Assembly (NCBI GenBank): GCA_015501585.1
Contig: JADNRY010000073.1
Location: 1-64,000 of the forward strand
Origin: Rhodocollybia butyracea
Lineage: Eukaryota; Basidiomycota; Agaricomycetes; Agaricales; Omphalotaceae
Direction: 5' to 3'
DNA length: 64,000 bases
Below are positions 49,001 through 59,975 of the stretch, piece by piece. The position numbers and the translations under genes are program-made. The notes beneath the pieces are model-generated. The model searched no databases, was not told where the DNA came from, and worked only from the letters and a program-made list of their open reading frames with translations. Every line of letters begins with the position of its first letter. Position 1 is the stretch's first letter.

Positions 49001-50428
49001 GTGACAAAGGATTACAAGTCACTGCTCAAGTCAGGACCACGAGAGTTTAAGAAATCTCTAGAAGAATGGAACTATGAAAATGGTCTATTACTTTACCGTG
49101 GAAAAGTTTACATACCAAAGAGCACAAATGATCACTTGCGATGACAAATTGTTGAAATCCACCATGACATAACCTCTGCAGGACATCCTGGCAGATGGAA
49201 AACATATGAACTCATCTCTAGAAATTACTGGTGGCCAGGGATGTCAATCTTTGTAAAGCATTATGTCACAGGTTGTGACACATGTCAGCGGATGAAAAAC
49301 CGCCCACAAAAGCCTTTTGGGACCTTACAACCAAACATGGTGCCTAATGGACCATGGGAGATCATTACCATTGATCTGATCACTCAGATACCAGAATCTA
49401 ATGGGTACAATGCAATATGTGTAGTGGCGGACCGCCTATTAAAAAGGGCACACTTCTATCCCATTACAGTGAAATTTTCGGCCAAAGATCTGGCACAACT
49501 ACTCTATGACAGGATCTATCCATTGCATGGACTACCATTACAGATCATCTCTGACCGAGGACCACAGTTTGCAGGGGAGATTTTCCAAGAATGGTGCAAA
49601 CTACTTGGAATTCAATCCACAATGTCTACTGCATACCACCCACAGACAGATGGTCAAACTGAACGTGTTAATCAGATTCTGGAACAGTACCTTAGGTGCT
49701 ATGTTGATTATAATCTCAGTGATTGGGCAAAACTGTTAAGTAAAGCAGAATTTGCCTACAACAACTTAGCACATGAGGGCACAAAGGAGAGTCCATTCTT
49801 CTTGGAATATGGACGTCATCTCCGTGCAGGTCCAACATTATTAAAGAAGGGTCTTCCAATTGACCTAAATGACATGATGCAAAGAAGATTTGAAGCCCAA
49901 GAGCAGGCAAAAGCAGCTCTAAAGTTAGCAGCTGAGCGGATGAAATGGTACTATGACCTGGGTGTACAGAACATTCCATTCAAAGTTGGAGACCTTGTAT
50001 TACTAAATCTCAAGGACTACCAAACTACAGAACAAGCACTCCGGCCTCGATATGAAGGACCATTCAAAATTATTGAAAAGTTGTCTGAAGTAACATTCAA
50101 ACTGGAGTTGCCAGAAAAGTACCGTGCAATACACCCTGTATTTCATGCCAGCAAACTAGCCACCTATAATGAACCAACTATTGTTGGGCAAAAGAGTCCC
50201 ACACCTCAACCAGTTACAATTGGTGGACAAGAGGAGTGGGTTGTGGAAGAAATTCTCCAACACAGAGTTCGTGGAAAAACCACCCAATACCTTGTACGAT
50301 GGAAAGGATTCACTCGTGATCACGATACCTGGGAACCTGAAGGAAATTTAAGGAATGCTCAGGAGATGATAAGAAAGTACAAAGCAAAAGGCCTCAAAGC
50401 TGTGAGGATGATGGAATTTGATGATTAA
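46019..50428 (+). pseudogene. Chromovirus Pol: protease, RT, RNase H, integrase, chromodomain
   Basis: Domains in order. Aspartic protease: ALVDSGATTNFID. RT: KERNSLDEWIDEELRKGYIR, then after an inserted solo LTR SPVAAPFFFVKKHDGSL, MDYRALND and the catalytic VYLDDILIF. RNase H: LSTDASDFAVGAVL, YEIYDKELLAI. Integrase: zinc-binding HHDITSAGH..CDTCQRMK and DDE core TIDLITQI, ISDRGPQF, YHPQTDGQTERVNQ. C-terminal chromodomain: EWVVEEILQHRV, YLVRWKGF, DTWEPEGNL. Breaks are the solo LTR at 47010-47670 and a TGA at 49142-49144, where CGA would keep the frame (HLR-stop-QIVEIHHD). Otherwise remarkably intact. The chromodomain would steer integration to heterochromatin. Confidence 0.92.
47010..47670. 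mobile_element. Solo LTR (661 bp) inserted in chromovirus pol, TSD cagac
   Basis: Begins TGTCAGGGATTG and ends CCTTGACA. It is flanked by CAGAC (47005-47009 and 47671-47675). Ignoring the insert and one CAGAC gives an uninterrupted RT frame (GYIRP then SQSPVAAPF). A TATA-like ctataaaagccc lies near 47297. It is a different LTR family from the one at 43439. Confidence 0.88.
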
Positions 50429-50470
50429 ACTCTGATTTCTCAACAGAGCTCAAATCTAAAGGGGGGGTGA
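50429..50470 (+). other. Chromovirus polypurine tract region
   Basis: After the pol stop, aaagggggggtga ends at 50470, immediately before TGTCACAG of the 3' LTR. This is the expected plus-strand primer site. Confidence 0.75.
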
Positions 50471-51282
50471 TGTCACAGATTTCTATTCATTTGCTTTATC
50501 TTATATTTTATCTTATCTATCAATATCTTATCTGTGCCATGGGCTTATCATTACATTAGATCTATATCTTATTTATTACTTAAAGTAGATAGATACCAGA
50601 TGTATTACTGTCTAACCTTGACAGACAGTGTCACCTTTGACAGATGGTGACACCTTTTGACAGATAGTTTCACCTTGACAGTAGAACCTTCTAGAACTAC
50701 CCAGAGTAGGTAGAACCTTCTGGAACTACCCAGAGTAAAGTACTCTGGGTCCTATTTAGTTACACATGTATATAAGTAGTGGGGTCTGCTCCTACAGTCC
50801 CCAGACTCAAGAACATCTTATTGTCTTCATACAAGCATCTCTCTCTCACACTTAGCATCAGGAAAAGCCGTTTTTGCCTAGGTGACCCCAGAGTGGCCTA
50901 AAGCAAACTAGGTGACCTATGAATCCTATGGCATCCTAGGAATTTGGGCTCGTCCCTTGCCAGTCAAGGCTCTTGAGGACTCCCTAGGGTATCCTAGGCA
51001 AACCCAGGGCAAGCCTAGGCTTGCCCAGGATTGCCCAGGTGTTCCCCAGGTGTTCCCCAGGAGCACCTGGGTAAACCTGGGCAAACCTAGGTTTGCCTAG
51101 GGAATCCTCAAGAGCCTTGACTGGCAAGGGACGGGCCCAAATTCCTAGGATGCCATAGGATTCATAGGTCACCTAGTTTGCTTTAGGCCACTCTGGGGTC
51201 ACCTAGGCAAAAACGGCTTTTCCTGATGAGCTTCTTACTTCCCCTATCAACACATTAAGCAGGTGAGCTTAGATTTGTGATA
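50471..51282 (+). repeat. 3' LTR of the chromovirus, split by a MITE
   Basis: 812 bp in all; removing the 373-bp MITE and one AG target copy leaves 437 bp, the exact length of the 5' LTR. It ends TTTGTGATA like the 5' LTR. Confidence 0.88.
50856..51228. mobile_element. 373-bp palindromic MITE, copy 2, TSD AG
   Basis: Same length and ends as the element at 8795-9167 but with its centre in reverse orientation. It is flanked by AG (50854-50855 and 51229-51230); the 5' LTR provides the empty site (cacttagcttcttac). Confidence 0.92.
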
Positions 51283-51487
51283 AATTCCAACCAAGTCACT
51301 AATGCAAACAAACATATCAAAATTCACCACCACTGGATTCGTGAAGCGGTTCATTGCGGTGATATTCAGACAGCTGTTGTTGCTTCTAGGGATAATGTCG
51401 CTGACATATTCACCAAAGCTCTTGATGGTGAAACTCATCGACAGGCAACTCGTCTACTGGGACTTGTCCCAATGCATTCTCGTTGAG
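51283..51487 (+). pseudogene. Ty1/copia RNase H C-terminal fragment
   Basis: Frame NSNQVTNANKHIKI, WIREAVHCGDIQTA, DNVADIFTKAL, ending at GLVPMHSR-stop. KHI....(W/F)IRE and ADIFTK are the usual C-terminal copia RNase H signature. The rest of the element was separated by the gypsy insertion. Confidence 0.85.
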
Positions 51488-51493
51488 GGGGAG

Positions 51494-51841
51494 TGTTGGA
51501 TATTCGGTCCGCGGTATATGGCCGCCGGTATGTACAGCTCCAATACCGAGTAGATATCAGACCCGAGTTCTTATCATTTGTTTTAACTTTTATTTCATTG
51601 ATACGGATTTCTACTTATACTGTACGTATCGACGTTCCCTTCTTTTCCTCAGCCTTCATCACTTCTGGCTGAGGTATGTCTATTATACTTATGCTCTATG
51701 TCCATTATGCTCATACTGTACCTATAGCTTAGTTGTACATCGTACTAACGTGTCTCTTAGGTATGGTAATATGATTTAGCCTTCATCACTTCTGGCTGAG
51801 CTTAGTTGTACATCGTACTAACGTGTCTCTTAGTTCCAACA
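51494..51841 (+). repeat. 3' LTR of the Ty1/copia element
   Basis: Follows the purine tract gagggggag. Starts TGTTGGATATTCGG and ends TTAGTTCCAACA (inverted TGTTGGA/TCCAACA). It has an internal duplication: agccttcatcacttctggct and cttagttgtacatcgtacta each occur twice near 51653-51840. Confidence 0.85.
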
Positions 51842-54392
51842 TCACATTCTCTACGAAGGCGAATATTCTATCAACTCGGTTCATACTAGGTGTTCAGACT
51901 TTGACGTTGGGACTGATAGCGATGATATATGAGTCCTAGAATATATCCTATATTCCTAGACTGACTCGAGAGCATAGCACTATTGCGGGGCTTGGAAATG
52001 CGGCCTTGAAGGCCCAGTGGGAGTTCACGAAGAAGCCTGCGGCACTACTGACTATGTACAATCCCGTCTCAATCACCGTGCCGGACGCTTTCATCGAAGC
52101 TTCCTATACTATCCCTTTTCTCAAGAACAAGGACATAATAGTGGAGGTGCATCAGTGCTCCGCATATTTCATATACCTGTCGGACAAAAGCAAGTCTTCA
52201 AGTGCTTATCTCTCAAATATAGGCCATTGATATCCTTGTTGTGGTACAGCTGAAGAGACTGTCCGCCTTGCTCTTCTTATAGACGCTCCCACAAATGAGG
52301 CAGGATGCGGGATCAGTGCTGGTTGGTGGAGCGATGGTGCATTAGGTATGTGGCAAAAGGCATACTCCACTCTTCCAAGCCAAGAGAATCTGAAAACTAG
52401 GTTTCTCGAGGAGATGAGCGAGCTTTGGCCTCAATGGACCTGGACGACAATGATCTCTGAGTTGACAGTCATATCAGCTATTTGACTAATTTTCCGGGGG
52501 GTGGAGATGAGACGTATGGATGAGGGCTACATCGTTAGAGATTCATGTTTATCAAAGATTGCTTGGCTTATGGTTTATGTCCGTGGAGACTGAGGTTTTT
52601 TTTCAAGTTTTTCAAGTAAGATTGCTGGCGTACTGGCTTAGATTGTGGATTGTTTAGCCTGTTATTCGCTGAAGGACTCTAGCCAGTGCCTGTACCACTA
52701 CGTTTGTCCCCCGTCTATATGAACCGCTCAAATTCTATGGTTGCTCTTTTGAAAATGACTCGGCACACCACGTTATACACACTGATTTCAAGTCGTATCA
52801 TTCAACTGCAGATATGCCTACAGAAGGGACGTCGACACGATAGACTCGGGCCCCAGCAAATCAATCCCCGAATATCCTTCCACTTGAAGCACAACTACTC
52901 AAACTCGGAAGAAATGTACTGACCAAGAACGCGAAGGAACTCTCTAGTTCTGCCAGCAATCCTTCAGTCTCTCGACCAATCGACCACAGTACACGTCGTT
53001 AATCACACAATACCCAAGAAAAAGTCGAGCTTGCGAGTCACATTGTCGTGGCCAGAGGGGTGTTTTGAAATAAAGGACGGCTCGTCAGAAAGGATAGACG
53101 TCGAACATTGCTCACCATTCTGCTCAGGTTCGTTCTCCGATAGGCCGCTTTCAGCTCCTTCAGCGTTTTGCATTTGCTACTGAAGATGCCGCAGTCGAGC
53201 CACAAGCAACGCATCGAGCAGGTGAAGAAAACGTAGTATGTGCGTCTATACCTACAGGGTCAGTGTAATTAAAACTAAATAGAAATAGCGTACAAAGTTA
53301 TTCCAGTCATTCCCGAGGTGGTTCAAAGCTAGCGTCGATTCGCGGGTGCTCACAAATAAAAGGCTATACTCGGGTCATGTTATACTATGGATCAGCGCAT
53401 GAAAAGGCAAGAAGCAAGAAACGACGTTACAGCGACACATATATGATACGTATGTTTAGATTCGTCATACTAGGTGAATGCAGATCTCTGGAGTTCGGGA
53501 TTCAGTACCCGGGTCGATGTATCATCATACAGGTCCAAGTGCGTTAGAGTCTCGGATGTGGGTAAGACCTTAGCAAGCTAACTTACTTTGGAGGATAGTG
53601 ACTGGACATATCATTGCTTTGGCAACTCGAAACAGGGACCGCGCCGATTATTCTTTCCTTCCTTTTTTCCTTTCTTCCTGTTAGTAATAGTAGCATATAG
53701 CACCCACTGGTGATGCGAAGGACTTCCGCCAATCGCCCGGCCCAATCTCTGATATCTCAGCCAGAGTTAGGTCAAAAAGATGGACCTGGACTCGGAGTGA
53801 GAATCGATAGAAAAGGAAAGGCGCTTGTTGTAGAAGAAATGCCCAAACGACAGACTAACATTCAGCGCATTAAGAGTTGAAATTCACCTCTCCAAGAGCG
53901 TCAGACCTATGCACAGCGAGTACTTCCGTTCACAGAGCAGGAGTATGTTCAATTACGAGTTGAGCTTGGAGTTCTGGTGATGTGCTATGCGTCCCCGACG
54001 AGCGTAGTAAAATCAAACGTGGACACTACAGTTTGAAGACGAGCTAGTCGACTCCGCAGATCTGGAGTAAACTTGGTAGGAAGCTGAAAGACTGGTGAAT
54101 AAGAATAACGGGAACAATGAAAGTCGACCAATTTAATTACCAGTTCTGAACCAGAGTATTTTGGACTGAGCACTAACGCGAAAGACGCACAGTCATTCGG
54201 ACAATTTCAATCAAGTTTTCCAGTATATATCGGCATCCAAACGCGGCACGTACAGAACAGAACAACGAGTTTTTTGGTTCTGAACGGCCCATTCTGCTGC
54301 CTCGCTATGCGCTCATCCAATATCCTCAGAAGGAAGGAAGGAATGAATGTCCGACGCGAATTCTGGCCGACTTAGCTGACCCCAGTTCCGAC
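51842..54392. other. Gene-poor region with unassigned ORF fragments
   Basis: A frame at 52006-52230 (KAQWEFTKKPAALLTMYNPV, SITVPDAFIEASYTIPF) and a later one near 52280-52480 (APTNEAGCGISAGWWSDG) read like remains of a real protein. I cannot name a family or join them confidently. The rest, including 52.9-54.4 kb, shows no supported feature beyond a pyrimidine-rich run near 53650. Confidence 0.35.
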
Positions 54393-55110
54393 TCAGTGGA
54401 CTCCTGGCTGGATTGGAACACACAGCTCACAATCAGCTGGATTGTCACGGGCACGTAATCCAAGAACGGTACGATTTCCACCACTGGATCCAAACGTGGT
54501 CAATGACTCTTGACCTTTTCTTTGTTTTTTGTAGCGAAGTTGGGATCGAGCTGACTTTCTAGAAATGTCTGGCCCAGTCGCATATGTTTTTGGACGTTCT
54601 GGACACAATGAGATTGCTATTTTGAGCCTTCAAGTTGAACAATGAGGTACTGTCATGGCACCTACCTTTTTGTTCGCGCTCGCGGCGCAGCTTCTTTCGT
54701 CGAGAACCCTCCAGAACCCAGTCTTCATCATGGATATCCGTATCTATTGCCGCTGTATAGTCAAATGATGCCGCCTGAAGACTTTCACCAGGAAATATGT
54801 CCTTCCGCTCTTCCATATCAGACTCTTCCCTTGCACCTTCAGACTTATTGCTCTCCTCTTCAAAGCTTACAGCAATGCGAGCTGTATCCTCTTCCCTGCA
54901 ATCACCCTCCCCGTTTGGCACCGCGCTGCCCTCGAAGGTGACAGCAAGTCGGTTCTTGGAACCAGGTGATCCTTCAACGTCAACGTTGAGCCCGACATCT
55001 TTGCGGAGTTGTTGTGCAGATTCATCTGAAGACGAACGTTTCGATTGGTTCTTCAGACCAGATATGTTTCGTTTGCGTTTCTGTGGTCGCCCAACTTTGT
55101 TTTTGCTCAT
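54393..55110 (-). pseudogene. Transposon-associated DNA-binding-like protein, N-terminal fragment
   Basis: Starts MSKNKVGRPQKRKRNISGL with a basic AT-hook-like GRPQKRKR, an acidic middle, EDWVLEGSRRKKLRREREQK and, after an intron near 54590-54640, CPERPKTYATGPDISRKSAR, SQLRYKKQRKGQESLTTFG. The pairing of a GRP.K+R NISGL..Q start with RPKTY..GPD...KS.R..RRY.K...Q.SL..FG is common at the N-terminus of agaric DDE-transposon proteins. The catalytic part is not present downstream. The assignment rests on remembered family pattern, not a search. Confidence 0.5.
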
Positions 55111-55832
55111 GTTGGGGGATGGACGGAGCAGCGGCGTTTAGAGCTGACCAATGCTGTAAGTATCTCTTTCAAGCCGTCCTTCGATAAGCGCTCGGGCCAT
55201 GCTCTTGGCTTAACGCTTTGACGACCTATTTTTCTATTTTTTAATGGTCTCGATTATACTGTTCCTAGGAACCATTGTCATTCCAAATTCCAATAAAGGA
55301 CATTTCTTTTGGCGCTCTTATACTCTGCGACGATATATGCACCTTGAAATCGTTTTAAATCGTTTCCAATGTGACTGTAACATAGACCTTCAAGCTTCAT
55401 TGTTGGCGGCGGATCTACGTTCGTTTGGAGTTATATCAGTATCCTGGTGGCGTACACATGGGCTCTTTTTATCATAACCTTCTGGCATCTGGCGAAAGCT
55501 TTTGGATCATCAATCATTCCCAGGCGTAGCCTCAGTGTTGGTGCGCTCAAACTGATAGAGGTTGATATGAGGTGGTTAGTACGCCGGTGGTCTGTGGCAA
55601 GGAAAACTCGTGATAGTGAGTGTTCAGCTAGCGCACCTCGCCCCTCCTACACCCAGCACGTGCAGGTCACGTTCTTGCACAACATGTGTCATCTCCACGA
55701 GTTGTCTCGACGCGTCCAAGCCTACATAGTGCTCTAAAGCACAAATTACTGTACATTAGCCTACATTAGCTAATTCACTGGTAGTGAGCAAATAATAGTT
55801 ATACTCCTGAAGAACTCGAAAGACTGAGTGGA
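55111..55832. other. Intergenic region
   Basis: Short ORFs only, none with recognisable features. Confidence 0.4.
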
Positions 55833-56232
55833 ATGTTGAATCCAAGGTTAATCTGGGGAAACAATGGTGAACAATGGAGGCCAACGTCGTCTCTCTCCTT
55901 CAACGATGTCCTCCCCGGCGGAGTCTCCTCAGAGCCACGAGCATGGACCAAGCCCTGGTGCAAATTTGGGCTTGCTGGTGATTATCTTCTGAAAACATGC
56001 TGGAAATGTCTCGATCAAGAAAGAAAAGCAAAGAAAAGCGCGCACAAAAAAGGGGGCTGCCGCAGAGCGGAAGTGTCCCATCTAAGACACGGGTGACAGC
56101 GACAGCTACAAGTTGCTTTGCTCAAGGTCAGAGAAGATTCAATTTTTTACAATTGGCAGCGCGTTGCCTCAGCAGATAACGTCAGTACAACTCAACTCGC
56201 AGTCAGAATCTTTCGGACCTGGGGTGCGAAGT
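55833..56232 (+). pseudogene. Fragment with a CxxC-basic segment, function unknown
   Basis: Frame MLNPRLIWGNNGEQWRP leads to LLKTCWKCLDQERKAKKSAH (55985-56040), a Cys-x2-Cys followed by Lys/Arg, seen in many agaric mobile-element DNA-binding proteins. A TGA at about 56094 is followed in the same frame by QRQLQVALLKVRED and FRTWGAKSSAVLKALQG, suggesting a decayed longer frame. No family named. Confidence 0.3.
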
Positions 56233-56621
56233 CGAGTGCAGTACTTAAAGCCTTACAAGGCTTGGCCCAATAGAACCAATTTGTAGTACTACTCTAATTA
56301 AGAATTTACACATTTCTGGAATATTCCGACTGCATTGACAACGCTAAGTACGATGCGGAATCAAGCGGGTGCACTGTGGGACTTCCGTCCGATTTTCAAC
56401 GGTGCACATGACATATCACATGCTAGGTGTAGGAGGGGCGAGGAGAGGAAGCTGTGAGTGTTCTTTGAATCCCAAAGGCATCTCATCAACCAATCTGTAG
56501 AATACAAAAATGAAGACCCGACAAAGAGCCAGTTTCTTCGTTTCGATGGAGGCATATATATGAAGACAAATTTCTATCTGTTTTACGCTACACAAAGAAA
56601 ATTTGAATCCTTACATCGACT

Positions 56622-57993
56622 TTACGATGGTTGGAACTGTTCGCGCTGGATAAAGTCCAACTTATACCTCTGCGACTCTAGATGCCATGAGATATATCCA
56701 TCTCTGAACTCTCGCCATTGGAGCGCGATCGCTACGTCAAACTCCGAGAGTCCCATATCCCGACCATATGATCTGTCCCTCATTATTTTTTCAATATCCT
56801 GCAGTCTCACGATCTCGTCGATCCTGTTTGCGGCCTCTCTCACTTCATCGCACAGGAGGTTGAATGTATCCAGTGCAGTCCACTCCCCGGATGCACCTGT
56901 TCCTCTGTTCTCCTTGAGTGCTCGTGTTCTTAGGTGAATCATGTTGACGGTTTCACCGGCGAGCTCCTCCTTGTGGAAGGAAAGGAGATCATTCATGACC
57001 ACCTATGCAAAATTGTAAGCAATAAGCACATTATTACAGGTCTAGCATACTGACGATGTAGAATGACATGTCAGGGAGTGCCATGATGTATCTAGACAAT
57101 GGCAACTTTTGTTCTTTGTGGTGTTTGAATATAGCAGCTGCATATGCCTCCGCGATGCCTGTTCTGTTGCGAAGGTAAAGTGGGCTGGAAAAAAAAATGT
57201 GGGTATATGCACGCATGGGGTCTATGCTATTGGCTTACAAGTGAATGCTAGCGCCTGGAGAGGTCTCTCGAGCTATATGACTTATACCATCTCGCCGTTG
57301 TTTGGCAAGATGCTGGTATCCCATATCGTACGGACTAGCGCGAAGTTCGGTGTCTATCGTCAGGAGACGCTTCTCTAGGATACACGAATCCACGAAATTT
57401 ATCCATGGAACAACGGCTAACCCCCGTAGCACTGCGTCCCCATCGTGGAGATGTGAAAGCTCTTTCATGCATTCCTGGTAGAGTTCGAGTATGCCGGGTG
57501 GCTGAGATTCGCCGATGTAGAGATTATGGGCAAAGCTGCCAATTTCTTCGTACATGACATCGTTCTCTATCGAGTCATCGAGGAAGATCCCTAGGGCAGT
57601 AAGCTTCGCCATAATTGCTTTCATTTCGGTGCTAGCGGAAGGATAAGACCTTTCAATGACAGCCTCGGACGTGTCTTCGAGAACATCGAGCTGGGTTGTT
57701 GTCCAAGTTGTCATGGGCCCCAGTGTATTGTGCATCCATTCGTGGTGGGAAAGGAGGAAGTCCATTGGGGTAGAAGGAGGAGTAACATAGCGGTAATCGA
57801 GTTCGTGAAGGAGGAGTTGAAGGCGGGAAATGTAGTTTTTGGCGATGTCTTTCTCGACTCGAACAGAGCAGAGAATGTCAGAAGAACCGTTGTTTCCTGT
57901 CATCACTTTCGTTGTGAGGGACTTGACGATACGACTGTAGCTTTTTATTGGGCGAATGCCATCGATAGGGACATTAGTTGCCGAAGAAGGCAC
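56622..57993 (-). CDS. TRI5-like sesquiterpene synthase
   Basis: Class I terpene cyclase of the trichodiene-synthase (TRI5) family, converting farnesyl diphosphate to a sesquiterpene in the cytosol. Three exons, complement of 57239-57993, 57055-57184 and 56622-57002, sum to 1266 nt (421 residues plus stop). Introns are gtaagc..ttccag and gtcagt..catag (the latter donor is less usual). The Mg-binding Asp-rich motif is GIFLDDSIEND (DDxxE). The NSE/DTE motif is VVMNDLLSFHKEELAGE. YLRNRTGIAEAY and ALPDMSFYI lie between, as expected. The N-terminus is longer than typical trichodiene synthase. All frames are open and both metal motifs intact, so it may be active; the product cannot be predicted. 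Decayed and partial copies lie at 59.4-59.97 kb and at the right edge, so this is a local terpene synthase cluster. Confidence 0.8.
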
Positions 57994-57999
57994 TGTTTT

Positions 58000-59384
58000 C
58001 GTTCACACCGTAGCCAGCTCACACTTTGGCGTTGTAAATGGTCAGTTAGACTTCAGCGACCCTCGCGGACTTAGCTGCAATGTCTTGTCGGCCCAGGTCG
58101 GCCCTAGATACTCCCTAGGTTTACAACCAAGAAGTGCGTGATCTCTGGATCTTATTTGGATCTTCATTCCACACGACTCCTTCGGCCGCGGATTATCCGG
58201 GGAGTATCGGAAGTAGTCGGCAGGGTATGGGTCCACTATTTTATTTCTACTGCGTCGTTGAAAATATAGCATCCAAAGTGCAGAGTCGACCATGAACATG
58301 CTGGGAAGAGCTAGGTTCGGATGAAGCCAGATTGAGCCCTCATCACTACCACAGGAGCATGTTTGGTTAATCAAACAAACGGAACGAAGCCGCCTCTTAG
58401 AAGAGATCACGCGCCTTTTGGCTACTCCTGAGGAAACGCCTGACAAAACTCGAAACCTACGTTGCAAGAGGTGCGTCAGGAATATACAGGTTCGACATCC
58501 GTTTGGGATGGCAGCATGTCGTTGCACTCCAAACCATACGTCGTAATTTGGAGCAGCCAACCTCACACTCACTCTAATTACCATCTCCGCACTGAAGAGT
58601 CATTCAATTGTTCGTGCCACTGGACTTTCAGAATCTTATGCAAGGGAACAGAAGACATTTTGAATGAGACATCTGGCAGATACGCTGAATCTCTTTGTAA
58701 ACTTCGACTCCGTCCGTACTTGGATTCTGGGTGAAGAAAATACGGGTAAAAGTGATTTGCTCGGACTCCCGCACTCTCTTTCACCCGACTCTTAACCTCT
58801 GAGTGTATCCAAGGTACTCATCGGTACGCTCCACACATTTCCTGAACTTTATCAATTCGAGTTTCATTTTCGACTTACGGGCCGTTTTCTCCACGGTACC
58901 GATTTGAATAACTGCCTAGCATCCGTACTTACAAGTTACTGGTCTTTACTGGTGCGTCCACTGATAGTAGCCATTGATCCTATCTGTATGCATATCCAAA
59001 CAGTTACATACTTCGACAGACTTCGACCCGCATGGTTTTATTTTGCGGAAACCTGTGCTAAGGGCCGGCTATGGTACTAGGCCGGATGTTCACGCATCAG
59101 CAGATCGCTGAGATTCACAACTCATATGGGGCATAGGCAGAAGGCTTTAGATCTACGGTGATTCTACGCTCCTGCGGTGGCCCACAACTCTACTTATTTT
59201 ATATGATCCCCCACACCAGTGTCACCATTGCGACTCAGTTTTATGAGTGAATAATTCCATTCATATATACTTATTGACGTAAAATAGTTTAAAGGTCAGG
59301 CATCTATGTGTAACTCTTTAGGAATCAGATGAGCGCCACGAAGTATTGAATTAACGTCGATTCCTCCCAAAATAATGAGGCTCT
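58000..59384. repeat. 5' flank of the terpene synthase, duplicated downstream
   Basis: Sequence at about 58110-58760 recurs, diverged, at about 60080-60790 (shared words include ttcggccgcggattat and gttgcactccaaacca). It is non-coding in both places, so it marks the extent of the terpene-synthase duplication. Confidence 0.6.
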
Positions 59385-59975
59385 ACAACCCACGCCCCAG
59401 GATACTGACACTGTAGAGTGAAATGTCAGGTACTGCCATGATACACCGGAACAATGGCAAGCCTTGCTCTCTGGTGCTTTTGGATATAGTACGAGCTGCA
59501 TAATCCTCCGCAATGCCTGTTCTATTACGGATGTAGAGTGGGCTGAAAAAGTGAGTATATGCACGCATGTAGTCTATGCTATCGGCTTACAAGTAAATCT
59601 TAGCTCCTGGTGAGGTCTCGAGCTGCATGACTTATGCCGCCACGCTGTTACTTGGAAAGATGCTGGCATTCCATATCATAGGGACTAGCACGCAGTTCGA
59701 TGTTTATTGTCAGGAGACACCTATCCACAAATTTGATCCAGGGCACAATGGCTAATCCCCGTAGCACTGCGTCTGAAGATACGAAAGCTCGACGAGTCAG
59801 GGGCGCCGCGCCAGACGTCCTTCTCAAGTCGAACAGAGGGGAGAACTTCAGAACTGTTTGCTGCCATCTCTTTCATTGTGACGGACTTAACGTTATGACT
59901 GGAGCTTTTTATTTGGCGAGTGCGATCGATAGGGATACAGATTGCTGAAGAATACGCTGTTTTCGTTCATACCGT
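59385..59975 (-). pseudogene. TRI5-like terpene synthase, decayed copy
   Basis: An exon-2-like stretch (about 59410-59550) reads SPLYIRNRTGIAEDYAA and AVPDISLYSVSIL. Sequence at about 59590-59770 matches the 3' part of exon 1. It then jumps at about 59807 to the exon-1 start region (compare 57840-58010), so roughly 400 bp including the DDxxE motif is deleted. Exon 3 with the NSE motif is absent. Confidence 0.75.

Larger units (their letters stand above)
43439..51282 (+). mobile_element. Ty3/gypsy chromovirus, full length with nested insertions
   Basis: Two LTRs of 437 bp (the 3' LTR after removing a MITE) flank gag and pol ending in a chromodomain. The flanks are aattt (43434-43438) and aattc (51283-51287), an imperfect 5-bp TSD. 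The purine tract aaagggggggtga immediately precedes the 3' LTR. It is inserted in a Ty1/copia element and itself contains a solo LTR and a MITE. Confidence 0.9.

Noticed and set aside
54797..55141. Plus-strand ORF of 114 residues
   Set aside because: Shadow of the minus-strand frame starting at 55110, which has the basic GRPQKRKR start and acidic middle typical of a real protein family.
58042..58584. 180-residue reverse ORF upstream of the terpene synthase
   Set aside because: Its duplicated counterpart near 60.1-60.6 kb has stops and frame breaks, and no domain is visible; likely non-coding flank.
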